A DNA stretch of 64,000 nt from Nemopilema nomurai (lineage: Eukaryota; Cnidaria; Scyphozoa; Rhizostomeae; Rhizostomatidae). Below the pieces are notes generated by a model, which did not search any database, was not told the origin of the DNA, and saw only the letters and a list, made by a program, of their open reading frames with translations. The stretch spans positions 3,019,233-3,083,232 of the forward strand of contig ML133454.1 in assembly GCA_003864495.1 (NCBI GenBank), given 5' to 3'. A program made the translations under genes and the position numbers. This document shows positions 47,321 through 58,221 of this stretch, one piece after another; positions within the stretch are counted from its first letter, which is position 1; each line of letters begins with the position of its first letter.

Positions 47321-48534
47321 TTAAGGAGTCACTAGAATAGAAAAGGCACAAAAAAACAAAGGAAAAATTGTGAATAATCACACATCAGAATACATAACGA
47401 GCAATTTGTGAAATTCAAAGCAACCTATAATATACGTTTTTCAAAGACTGGATGTTTGGCAGTTTACATTCTTCGCTTCATATTCCAAACTTTAACAGCT
47501 AGTGACCAGGGTGAAGAAATTCTATAAAAGAAAACAAATTTGTTCACAAGATATTGAAAATGTAAGGGCCATTTGTCTCAGTCCTAATACTAATTGGGTC
47601 CTGAGGAAGAGCCCCGAAAAGGCAATTGGTCAATTGATTTATTTGATGAATACAAATAGCAAAAACTTGAGCTATAAAAATGCACACAGTATCACCAAAC
47701 TTGCACATAGTCATTATGGCTGCATTTACATAAACATTTTAAACAATATCAGTGAGAAGCAAAGAATTTAGAAACGTTCAGAACAATAGCAAAACTAGTT
47801 CTTCTAATAACACGAGAAACCATTCCCTACATACTATATAATTGTGGGAAAAATATAAAAAGCACTTACTTGAATTTTTCTTCATTTCCTCTGCAAATAA
47901 GAATAAAAAAGGTAAAGTTAAAGACAACCTACAAGATTACTAAAAGGGGTTGCCAAAACCTGAGCCTTATCTTTACCTTTCTTCAAAATTATCCTTCCCT
48001 TATAAATGATCTTGCAGTACTAGCCTTGAAATGCCATTTTGAGTTTACTTTCAAGTCTATGTACATATAATCTACATAAGTAAATAATAGGCATGTATCT
48101 CAAACGATGAAAGACAGGCAAAAAAATAATCATGTGGAAACAATATTAATTAATTTAATGCTCAAAGATCATTTCAGTTGCTCTTCAAATTCAACAAGAA
48201 GATATAGAAGTATAAGCAAAATATGTTAACATTATTTGTAGAAACACTTTTCTTTGCAAAGCAAACAAATTAATATTTTTTAAAAACTGTTTTGAATGGC
48301 ATTGTCCTATGATTCACATTTCCACACTATAGTTCTTGATTTTCAGCACCACAAACAAAAGGGGGATAACCTTTTTTCGTAGAGTATCAGCTACTTACCT
48401 GTAACTGGGATTTTCCAGATCATATAGCCTGTTATTCCAAATGCAATATAGATTTCAGCGTATGGCTTCAGCATTGGAAGGGCTGGCTTCACATAATTTA
48501 CAACTCTTGCAAGCAAAGTTGGTGATGGTGCCAT
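47321..48534 (-). CDS. ATP5MJ: ATP5MJ-like 6.8-kDa mitochondrial ATP-synthase proteolipid (55 aa, contains a microexon)
   Basis: Small single-helix subunit of the inner-membrane mitochondrial ATP synthase in animals. Coding exons: 48534-48399 (45 codons plus one base), 47890-47870 (21 nt) and 47331-47321 (ends with TAA). The junctions give G+AG and A+TG, all in phase with GT..AG borders. The core, LPMLKPYAEIYIAFGITGYM followed by IWKI, lines up with the vertebrate MP68 pattern ([27 protein letters not shown]). A short charged tail, EEMKKNSMTP, follows. The acceptor at 48543-48545 and a strong minus-strand donor after 49643 imply a noncoding first exon at about 49643-49700, next to the TP53RK promoter. 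Such a short gene is easily missed. Alternative identity: another small one-helix mitochondrial protein. Exon structure is firmer than the name. Confidence 0.68.
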
Positions 48535-49643
48535 TTTTGATTCTATAATACCAAATTACATATATATAAGAAATAATTGAAGGATTAATCAGATGGAAAT
48601 TTCCTTAGCAGCTGTGAATTTGGTTTACAAATATATATAATTTTTCCTCTCTTTATATACTTTGGCACTTACTAAATAGACTGATACGTTGCCTAAGAAC
48701 ACCTGCATCCTGCATAGCTTGTCTTATGGCTATACACAGAGAAACTTGCCATTCCTTTGTGTGAAAAAATCTTCATAATATTAGTTGGTTTATATGTTGC
48801 CATTCAAGAAGCAATCAACTTGTGTTTGAGTGAATGTTTATATATCCTAACAGACAACATTGCAATCAGAAACTTTGACTATGTTTAGACAAAAATCAGT
48901 TCATAACCATGACAAGGCTTGAAAAAGCTTGTATTATTTCAGTTTCACAATATTCATAAATTGTTAAATGCATCATAGTAATTTTTGTTTTTTAATATAG
49001 GTTGATAATAAATCTGAAATTAAATGAACGCATTAAGAAATTACAATTAACCATAACAGAGTAATTTTTCTGGCTGTTAGTTTGAGTGCCATAACCTGTT
49101 CAAAGAAATAATAGCTATTAACTTCTAATTGGGCACTTCTACCAGTTAAAGAGATTAAATCTTTACCAAGTAGAGCAGGGCATTCTGAAACTCGAGAAAC
49201 TTTTGTTGATGAGTAGAATTTGACACTTCTCTTATGTATGTGCAGATAAAGCACAAAATTGTTTAATTGCAAATACATACCATAAAATAAATGTTTTGAA
49301 GGAATAATTGCTACTGGTATCTCATTTTAGCTAAAGAATAATCATAGTTACGGAAAAACAATGAGTGCAATTAAGCCTGCAAGCTATTTTTGGAAGCTTC
49401 AACTTCTATAAACTGCACAAAAATAAAATATAGAACTCTACACATAGGGGTGGTAATCCCCAGATAAGCCAAGTCTCCAGATTTGAAAGTATTCGAGACA
49501 GCTAACTACGCTTTTTCGGGCTACATAGACCTCCTACAACTTATTGATGATCAAAATTTGAATCTTCGGAAACAAGTTGTTATCAAACTCTTCCTTCCTT
49601 TCTCAAATTATTGAACCAACAAGGACAACACTGCACACTCACC

Positions 49644-49810
49644 AACAACTTTATTATTTCCCAACACTGCTTCGAGAAGGCCGGTAGCTCGCTCGCAAAC
49701 ACTAAGGACATGCGCAGTTGAAGGCGAGACACCGCTCTCAAACGAGGCAATACGAAAATGTCTCGTGCACAGCCACCACATTGGTGAAGGAATGGTATTG
49801 GTTTGTGACA
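49644..49810. promoter_or_regulatory. Compact bidirectional promoter between ATP5MJ-like and TP53RK
   Basis: A minus-strand splice donor (GTGAGT) ends a probable ATP5MJ-like 5' UTR exon at 49643, and TP53RK translation starts at 49811 on the plus strand. Less than about 170 bases, containing GC-richer sequence (GCTCGCTCGC near 49687), separate the two transcription units. No TATA box is obvious. Confidence 0.45.
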
Positions 49811-50479
49811 ATGGAACTTCTAAAGCAAGGCGCCGAAGCAAAAGTATACAGGGTCACCTACCTTGGAAAGCCAGCTATAATAAAGCAGCGATTTCGAAAG
49901 ACCTACCGACATCCATCACTAGATGAAAAGTTGACGCATCGTCGTACCTTACAAGAAGTTAGGTCAATGTTGAGGTGCAGAAAGTCTGGCATCAGGGCTC
50001 CAGTTGTCTACTTACTCGATAAAAAAACGCATTCTATCATAATGGAAGAAATAACTGAAGCAAAAACCGCTCGGGATTATATCAACACTTTCTTGAAAGA
50101 AAATTCACAGAATTCGCGTATAGTGCTGGAAAGTCTTGCTTGTGAAATGGGAAAAACCGTTGCCAGAATGCATGAAGCTGACGTGATCCATGGAGACCTT
50201 ACAACCTCTAACATGCTTGTACAGATGAAGGGGACTGATCAATTGTTAACAGTTATCGATTTTGGACTCAGCTTTATATCTACTTCGACAGAGGACAAGG
50301 GAGTTGATCTTTATGTTCTTGAAAGGGCGTTTCTAAGTACACATCCTAACACAGAGGATATTTTTAAATTTTTCTTAGACAGCTACCAGTCTTCTTCCTC
50401 AGCCAAGTCAGCAAAAGCAGTTATAGCAAAACTGGATGAAGTTAGAATGAGAGGTAGAAAGAAGGTGATGATTGGATAG
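49811..50479 (+). CDS. TP53RK: TP53-regulating kinase / BUD32 (PRPK), KEOPS complex ATPase
   Basis: Minimal atypical kinase/ATPase of the KEOPS (EKC) complex, which makes the N6-threonylcarbamoyl group on A37 of tRNAs reading ANN codons; partner of OSGEP/Kae1. Intronless, 222 aa. Features: glycine-poor nucleotide loop LKQGAEAKVYRV (residues 4-15), Lys25 in AIIKQRFRK, RHP at 33-35, the catalytic HGDLTTSNML (127-136), the metal-binding DFGLSF (150-155) and the basic C-terminal RMRGRKKVMIG (212-222), which in this family contacts partners and tRNA. Length matches the family (about 225-260). The start at 49811 is chosen because MELLKQGAEAKVY is the usual BUD32 beginning; the frame stays open upstream. 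A poly(A) signal lies at 50926-50931. Confidence 0.96.
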   Translation: MELLKQGAEAKVYRVTYLGKPAIIKQRFRKTYRHPSLDEKLTHRRTLQEVRSMLRCRKSGIRAPVVYLLDKKTHSIIMEEITEAKTARDYINTFLKENSQNSRIVLESLACEMGKTVARMHEADVIHGDLTTSNMLVQMKGTDQLLTVIDFGLSFISTSTEDKGVDLYVLERAFLSTHPNTEDIFKFFLDSYQSSSSAKSAKAVIAKLDEVRMRGRKKVMIG

Positions 50480-50925
50480 GCAAAATTTTTGTTTTCAGAA
50501 AAAATTTACCTGTGCAAATTTTTGTTTAATTTTTTATCAGAACAAAAAGAATTGAAAAGTGGACCTTCTTGCTTCTTTAAACTTGCTATGGAGATGTACA
50601 CCTATTGTTGGGAAATGGTTTTCCTGACTGCCTATCTTTTAATAATTTATATGTTGAAAGTGTGCTGCCATTCTTTAAAGAAATAATTTTAAGCTGCTTT
50701 AGTTTGCTCCTATTTTGTTTTGGTCTTCTTTTGTACTCAAGTGTTCTTTGATTGCATCAACATGTGATTGAAACATGATTTGTATTGTCAAGCGGCCAGA
50801 AATCTTCTAATGGAATTCAAAACTTAGAAAATTTCTGTAAGTTTGTGTTGGAAGGAGTGATATCTGGGATAAACCAAAACTCAAAAATGAAAGGTGAGTG
50901 TCAGTCACCACACACAAGCATTTGA

Positions 50926-50931
50926 AATAAA
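50926..50931 (+). terminator. Polyadenylation signal AATAAA of TP53RK
   Basis: Canonical AATAAA about 450 bases past the TP53RK stop, followed by a T/GT-rich stretch (GGTTGTCTTAAG), consistent with a cleavage site. No plus-strand gene lies between. Confidence 0.5.
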
Positions 50932-51646
50932 GGTTGTCTTAAGCATGGGTTAATTTCCTCTGTTGTTCTCAAAGACATAGTACTTCAAACACTTTTTATT
51001 GTCTTTTATATGTGAAGGTGTTTTAATCAAGTTACTGGGTAAAAAGGTTGGCAGAATAGGTAATAGGAAAGCTCTATGAAATTAAAATAGGATCAAGTTA
51101 AACAACCCCACCTTTGTTAAAGTTTTTATATTGTTACAGGGCGTACAAAGTATGTACAGTGAGACCTTTGCATTTCAAACATGTGCTTTGCAAATCCATC
51201 AATCTGTCCAATTTTGGTACAGAGTGAAGCCGATCTTACACGGAATGGTAGACATGAAATGATGAAATATTAGACAACATGCTTGGATTTTACTTTTGAA
51301 TATTTAAACCAAAATTTGTCAAAACTAAAATTGAAGTATTAGATAGGTTCCAGCTATGAAATAAGTCATAACATTAGTCACTTCAGACTTCCACTTTCCC
51401 TGGGTAACTCCTATTCTTGCTTTTTTAATACAAAACATGTATGCCTACCAAAAGTAGCCCCAGCCTGTGCAACATGAATATTATTTCACAACAGATATAC
51501 CATCCATCACTTCTGATTCTTTCTATGCCTTGTCAACAAACCACAATGATGATCATTTTGCAATAAAGGTAAGGTCAGATAAAAACAAACATTCTAAATA
51601 CTTTTCGTGCAATAATCTGACTTGCTTTGCGTCTATGTATTCAATA

Positions 51647-52435
51647 TTATGACAAATGATCAAAGTAAAATGGCTTCAGTGGAGCAAAAGGATGCTGCAC
51701 CTGTGGTAAGAGAAAATATATTGCATACCAGGCGAAAATGCCAAAAGAGATGCCTAAAAACTTTTGAAATAACGTATGGTAGTAGACACAAGTAAAAAAC
51801 ATTAAAAACTCCCATAAAATCATAAGCAATGTCAAGGCAAATGAGAAGAAGTCTAGCAGAGTGCTTGGAATGCTCTTTGAATATCTAGGTCCATCTGCTG
51901 AACTTTTGTCACCCTTGCTTTGATATTCTGCATGATGCACAAATGGGAAGAGTTCTTCATTAATTACCAAGATGCAAAAACTCAGAAGGAAGCAGTGTCC
52001 TGAAATATCAAATCCATTCCAGTCAAGCCCTCCGTAAGTACAAGATTGCTTCGACTTTTTGGTGGTATTTCCTTCGCAAATTCCAGTCAATTCCTCAAAG
52101 AATACAAAACTCCAAGTTAGACTAAACCAGGCTAATGTTCCATACATAGCTCTAGACAATGTTTTGAAAATAATCCTGGAATCACACTTTCCTTGACGTA
52201 TGAGCATCATGGTATTAAATCCAACGACTAGTACCAAGGTCCACCCCCATCCTTTCTTGGCAAAGTACACATTGAAAATGTTTCTTTTGTCAGATAGGTA
52301 GCTCCGGGGAAGCGGAGCGAAATCGTGAATAAATGATCCAATGAGAAATATCAGCCAAACAATCAACACTTTTACTTGAGATCTCCAAACAAACAAACGC
52401 TTGACTTGAGATATGGTCATTTTGAAACGCTCCAA
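51647..52435 (-). CDS. FITM2: Fat storage-inducing transmembrane protein 2 (FIT2), ER acyl-CoA diphosphatase
   Basis: Endoplasmic-reticulum membrane enzyme of the lipid-phosphatase-related family. It hydrolyses acyl-CoA diphosphate bonds and is needed for lipid-droplet budding. Intronless, 262 aa, the same length as I recall for human FIT2. About six hydrophobic segments are visible (near residues 22-36, 63-79, 98-115, 145-160, 192-216, 225-243). The family signature SYLSDKRNIFNVYFAKKGWG (45-64) is present, as is GFDISGH (141-147), whose His147 matches the catalytic human His155. VYYH (217-220) supplies the second catalytic His (human His214). The start at 52435 gives MERFKMTISQ; an internal Met at residue 6 is an alternative. 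Divergent to the TK2-like gene. A TTTATT near 50995 (AATAAA on this strand) is a possible poly(A) signal. Confidence 0.95.
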   Translation of the reverse strand: MERFKMTISQVKRLFVWRSQVKVLIVWLIFLIGSFIHDFAPLPRSYLSDKRNIFNVYFAKKGWGWTLVLVVGFNTMMLIRQGKCDSRIIFKTLSRAMYGTLAWFSLTWSFVFFEELTGICEGNTTKKSKQSCTYGGLDWNGFDISGHCFLLSFCILVINEELFPFVHHAEYQSKGDKSSADGPRYSKSIPSTLLDFFSFALTLLMILWEFLMFFTCVYYHTLFQKFLGISFGIFAWYAIYFLLPQVQHPFAPLKPFYFDHLS

Positions 52436-53279
52436 ACACCATATGGCATGCTTCCATTCGCCTCAAAGAAAGAAGTCCTATTGTGGCCTCGATTCCCTTT
52501 ACAACCTCGGGTCCATGGACGAATTTTTAAAAAAACACCGATTGCAGAAAACACCCACCAGCAAACTTGAAGATGACAGGGCGCTGTTTTAGGGTACTAA
52601 AGGGTGAGATAAATTAAGTATTAAACCGTATTGAAATTTTTTAGAAACCACTAGCCCTTTGTTGCCAACCTGAAGGTGGCATACGCACAAACTGAAGGTG
52701 GAAGTGAGTTAAAACACTTTGCACGCACGTGGTGTTGTAATTAGTATTATTTCACATGTTTAAGGAGGATAACCCTTCAGCATAGCTGATTTTCAAGGTG
52801 CCCTCCATGTACAAAAAGTTATAAAATAACTATTTTAATTATTTCACTGAATTAACCTTTTCTCAGGAGATTCTAGCCTCAGAAAATTGCGGGGGAAGAA
52901 TCACAAATGACCATGGGATAGTAGTGTAGAGACACAATATATTTACAAAATAACGCCTTACTGTAAGGTGATATCAACCTTCTTGTTTCAAAAAATTTGA
53001 ATTGATGAATTGATGCATAAAGTAGTTCAGAGCCAAAAATTTTCTAAGAAAATGAAGGGGCAGATAAGAATATTCTGGGGGGCCAAGCCCTCCTAGCTCC
53101 CCCTAACAAACACAACTGATACTCACACCTTCTTAATGAAGATTCCAAGAGGCATATGTCACATTTTTAGGAGGCATAATGGTTCCATTTTGAATAGTTT
53201 AGGCCCAAGCTTTATAAAACAATCAATGTCTTACTTTTTCTTGTGTTCTCTAGGAGGAGCAAGACTTAATGTGAGAAGT

Positions 53280-56200
53280 ATGGCACACACACTGCAAAAA
53301 CAAAGAAACATCACGGTAGTTTAATAAAAGCTACTTCCATAAAATGTTTTAAGTCATTTAGACATTTTTGGCATCAGGCAGTTATTTCAGCAGTTTAATT
53401 TACTTAAGCAATCAGCTACTATATTTTCTAGAATGATAGTGGTGGTGGAGAACCAGAGTGACTCCCAAACCAAGTGTATGATTACTACAACATAACTGTG
53501 GGGTATTTGTTGATTGTGATGTTTTCATAGCAGACAAGAGGCCTGCAACTTATAATAATTCTCTTCTATTTGAAAAGCTAAAACTGAATTCCTTTAACAC
53601 TTTTTATACACATGAATAGTTCTATTTCAGAAAGGTTTATGAAAATATATAATCACCACTAGGCAAATGCCTCTCCTCACACCAGATTTGAAAAATGTTC
53701 AGCCAAATGCAAGCAAGTTATCACATGCTCACAAAGAAAGAAATATCAATGAATGCTATTTGGTTTCAGGTATGTGTGGAGGGAAATATTGCCAGTGGGA
53801 AAACTACAATGTTGGAGTACTTTAAGAAGAGTTCCTCTGATGTAGAGGTAGATATTCATTCTCCTAGTTAATTTTTCGTATAAAATTAAGTATTTTTGAC
53901 ATTTGCAAATTATTTTGTTCTATCAACTTGAATAAATCTTTCAGGTCTGCCAAGAACCAGTAGAATTATGGCGCAATGTTTGTGGCATGAATCTATTTGT
54001 AAGTATTATATCAACATCAAACTTATTTATTGATAATAGTCTTTCTTTCCTTTTTGAACTAGAATATTTTACCCCATGTCACCTGTACTAACCTCGTACC
54101 AATTTAGGAAATGATGTATAAAGACCCAAAAAGGTGGTGCTACACTTTTCAAACATACACCTTACTGACAATGATGAAAATTCACAACAATGAACAGGTG
54201 AGAGGAAGACCACAATTTCTGTACAATACTGTTTAAAAGACTGTAAATCAGTGTTGTGTGTGTTTTAACGAAGAATTAGTCAATCAGTCTATCAAGATAG
54301 AGGTCAATCAGTCCATCAGTTGATCAATAAATCAGTCATTGTTCTGTTTTGTCTCGAATTGCTTCTCCTTTTTGAACATTTAAAACTACAAATTCCATTC
54401 AGTTTTGAGTAATTCATTGTTGGTCACCTTGTTTATACCTATTGTAAAAGTTGATTTTTTGAGGATATTTTGAGGTAGCCCAGTCTCAATAGTATCCTGA
54501 AAAAAGTATTTATAGAAAGAAACATTTTTTGCTTACAATAAAAAAACCTTTTAACCTTAGGTAGAAATGGTTCCAGGAAGTCATTTTTTATTTCTTCTGG
54601 CTACTTCTTTCTTTGCAAACTTGTGTCCATGAATAAGTTTCATATCCCAAGAAAACTAGTCAGTCATTCCTTTTAATTTTATATTAATCAGGTCAAAGAG
54701 CACAGACTGATTGAGAGATCAGCTTATAGTGCAGTTTATTGTTTTGTAGAAAATTTATATTTGAGGTGAGTGTGCTCAGTTATTGATTTTTGTTCAATCA
54801 ATTGTTGCAGAGCCAATGTGTTTGCACCAAATGTTAGTAACATCATCATTTGCTTTTATAACATTATTTAGCTTCCCTACACTTTTGATTAAGTAACATT
54901 AGTTTTCAGATTGTATCCCAAATCTAACAGGTGCATTGATGATCTCTTTATTTTTTGAAGTAATATGCTGTCAACTGTGATGTCTGCAAAAAGCCATTTG
55001 ATTTCTTGTAATGAGTATTTCAAATTCTTTCAGTGGAAATATTACCAAAGTTGAATATGCAGTGCACCATGAATGGTTTGATTGGCTGAAGAAGGTGCAA
55101 ACGCCCAAAATTGACATTATTGGTAACCACTTGTTTTATTCTAACAACAGATAGCTGTTGGCATATATCAGTTATAGAATTGGCACGTCAATGTTCTTCA
55201 CTTTTGTTGCTTAGCTCTTGGGGCTCAGTCTGTAATTTTTTTTCAAATAATTCTTTTAAACCTAACTTACAATGCACCTATTAATACTTTGTTATGGGGA
55301 CTACCAGAGTGTGAAATGTGGAATTTTTGAGACTGTTTGAAGTGTAGATGCATTCGCAGCTTAGATTGACATTGTTTTGTATGTAACTCTATATTTTTAA
55401 TCAGATTGTCACAAACTTCATTCTTCAAAGCTGATTCCCATTGAGGGCCCTAAATAACTTCAAAGAAATCATGAGATTGTTCTAACGTTTAACAAATTTT
55501 ATTATTTAAGCTAATAATTTGGCATCGCCTTTGTGATTATGGTTCTTATAGAGGACAGGGGGGGCTCTCATCTCGTTAGTTTACCTACTTTGAGAGCTCC
55601 TCCTTAAGAATTCTACTACTCCTAGTTGCATTGCGTTGTTGTTTTATTTTTCAAAGTTATTATCATCAGTATTTTGTTAACAATTATTATTGTAGTAGAA
55701 TTTGAATAATAAATAAATCAAATAAATCAAATTATCAGGTCAGCTACAATGATAACTCTTAGGCCATTCTTTTCACTTTTTAATGAACTAAAGTCATTGG
55801 TTTTATAACCTTTTAGTTTATGTGAGGACGTCCCCAGAAGAGTGCTTGGCAAGATTACAATCACGTGGCAGAGAGGAAGAGAAGGGGATACCCTTGGTAA
55901 GATTTCTGGGTTACTGCCAAGACTTTTTTCAAATGACATACATCAATTATGATGTGGCTAACTGACTAGGAGAGGAGGACTTTCTTCTACTCCCAGCTTT
56001 GAGACAATGACAAGGATTGTTACCTTGATGGTCTGACGCAGCACTCTAAATATCCGTCTGCCTATCACGTGATACGTTATGTGATAACCGTGATATGTTA
56101 TGCGCAAAAGTGCATAAGATTCACTATATTTAATCTTTTTAACATTTTTGAACAATATTTCATATTAAACAATATATTACATTTAACAATATAACTTTCT

Positions 56201-56977
56201 GGTTTTTGCTATGATGTAAACGTGAAATGATGGTCAGGAAGACGTTCCTAAGATTACTCGGTGTTATGATTACGATATAATGTGAAAGATATTTTGCAGC
56301 AAATAGTTTCAGACAATAAATTCCTACTTTCAGAAATTACTACAAGACTTGCACGAACGCTACGAAGATTGGCTCGTCAGCAGAACCAAGTTCGATTTGC
56401 CCGCACCAGTCATAGTAGGTTTTGCCTGTTTGTAACACGTTCTTGAAAAAATATATTCTAGGGAAGGTGCTTTGCAAAAGTAGACGTAATCTTAGTTCTT
56501 GATGTTTTTCTCATTGTGTTCTCGGAAAAGCGTCAAAGAAAAAGTCAACCTAGGTTGCCCAATAATTCAACTGTTGTCAGTCGTTACCTTGTTGTATATT
56601 CAAATTTTGTTGCTCACTCTAAATATTTTTTTGCTTTAGACAAGGGCTTTTTGTGTAGTATCCATAATCATTGAGAAAGTTTATACTTCAGGTGATATTG
56701 GATTTCGGCCAAGAAATGCTGCAAATTTGTCATTGGTGTGATGCTCTGTCGTTATACCGTTGACCAGTCTATCATACGCAACACTTTATCTTAACTATGC
56801 CTATTCCCTTTAAGTTTTTAATGCCTATTTTGCAATATTTTGTAGGTTATTGATGGGAATAGGTCAATTGAGGAAATGGTCCACATTTACCGTGACTCCA
56901 TTCATTCTTTGCTGAACTTCGAGTCATCTATCGAATACAGCCCTGGCTTACCTACCTATCATGCGGAACGGCAGTGA
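53280..56977 (+). CDS. TK2: Thymidine kinase 2-like deoxynucleoside kinase (dNK family)
   Basis: Phosphorylates pyrimidine deoxynucleosides with ATP; vertebrate TK2 supplies mitochondrial dNTPs. Exons: 53280-53315, 53770-53847, 53945-53998, 54108-54197, 54692-54765, 55034-55122, 55817-55896, 56334-56414, 56846-56977. Every junction is in phase; total 237 aa. Key motifs: P-loop [10 protein letters not shown] (residues 16-25), [10 protein letters not shown] (substrate site), [10 protein letters not shown], the ERS motif in [37 protein letters not shown] and the arginine-rich LID followed by EEEKGIPL. This ordering is TK2/insect-dNK, not TK1. The first exon in frame continues upstream to an acceptor at 53251-53253 (GARLNVRSM precedes the chosen Met). 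An unseen exon may therefore add a mitochondrial presequence; from this start no presequence is evident. Divergent to FITM2. Confidence 0.93.
55690..55735 (+). repeat. A-rich (AAATAAATC)n-type tail, possible retroelement 3' end
   Basis: A run of AATAAATAAATCAAATAAAT-like units ends a low-complexity stretch in the TK2-like intron. Tails of this kind often mark the 3' ends of non-LTR retroelements, but no body could be recognised upstream, so it may be a plain microsatellite. Confidence 0.35.
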
Positions 56978-58221
56978 TGGAATGCAGCGCTTATTCTTAT
57001 TGACTGTCGATAGCATGTGACTGGTGGCGAAGGAGCGCCATGAAAACGATGGTCCGTAAAACATCGATGTGCAGTCTTGAGACTCCGCTCGTTTTCAAGG
57101 AGGATCTGGGCATGAAAACGCAAATTAGCACGGCATTTTGACCACCAAATTTTGAGAATCAACTAATTTCCGCTCACGGTCAGATGTGCAGAGCATGATG
57201 TAGAAAATTTGAACGTATTGTACTGACATTGGTGCCTCGTGTAGGGAATGACGTAAACAATACGTTCTGATGTTTGAATGGTAGTTTCAGAAGTTGGAGT
57301 TGTAGCTCCATCGACTTTTGGACCAGGTTTGGACCAGGTCAGCGTTGAAGCCGTCGGCGGCTGCTAATTTTCCCAACATCTAAGGGGTCTAATTGGCTCT
57401 GAGCTTGCTCTAAGCCCGGAATTTTTGGACATATTTGTGTCGTGTTTGTTTGATTCATGTTAAGAAGTGAAACTTTCTTCTAATTTTGGCCAATGTGTTA
57501 TCGTTTCGTCTGTTTCATCTATGGACTCTTTTTCTCGTCGTTTCTTTGTCTACAATTATCATCAGGATAAGAAATCAACTGGTTGAATGCTGCCTTTAAA
57601 CAAATGAGCTCATAAATGATACTTTTGGTAAAGCTAGGGATTGCTCTCTTGAAGACACACCCTCATCGAGGGGGAGAAAAAAGTCGGTTTGGACGAGTTC
57701 CCATCCCTTCTAACAACTCAAAGAAGGGTGATTAATAAGCCTAATAATGAACTTCCCTTTTCGTTTTCTTACATAGATTGTGTGTATTTCCTTTGAATTA
57801 CGTGGGCCTAAACTGTAAATTGTCGGTGTTAATCACATTATCTCTAATCCAAGATGGTATTGTAATTTACGCAGCAAGTTGAAGTTCAAATGCTGTCACC
57901 TTAAGCTGCTGTAATTTTGCTTTCTTTCTCTAGCTTAGTAATTTCCTTTCTACGTCAAGAGGCTAGTGGCCTTTGGTTACGAAACAAGCCAAGCTTTAAA
58001 AAACAGAATATTTACAAACAGAACACATCGATCGATTTTTTAAGCTATCAAAATGCCATGATTTAATAACAACCATACATTACAAAAATTCATGAATTAC
58101 GGGGTTATAAAAACCTTTAAAAATACATTAATTGAAAACCTATTTAACAATCTACAGCTATATCGTTGCATGCTGCTTATTTTCTATCAATTCAAAAACG
58201 ACGTTTCACAAAGAAACAAAA
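56978..58221. other. Convergent intergenic region (3' ends of TK2-like and CYBA)
   Basis: This interval lies between the stops of two genes that face each other and should hold both 3' UTRs. The ORF at 56959-57162 (-) has no domain. No other feature is supported. Confidence 0.5.

Noticed and set aside
52376..52570. Upstream exon giving a mitochondrial presequence (MLPFASKKEV... frame) for the TK2-like gene
   Set aside because: It has a basic, presequence-like composition, but the only possible donor (GTCCAT after 52510) is poor and out of phase with the acceptor at 53253.
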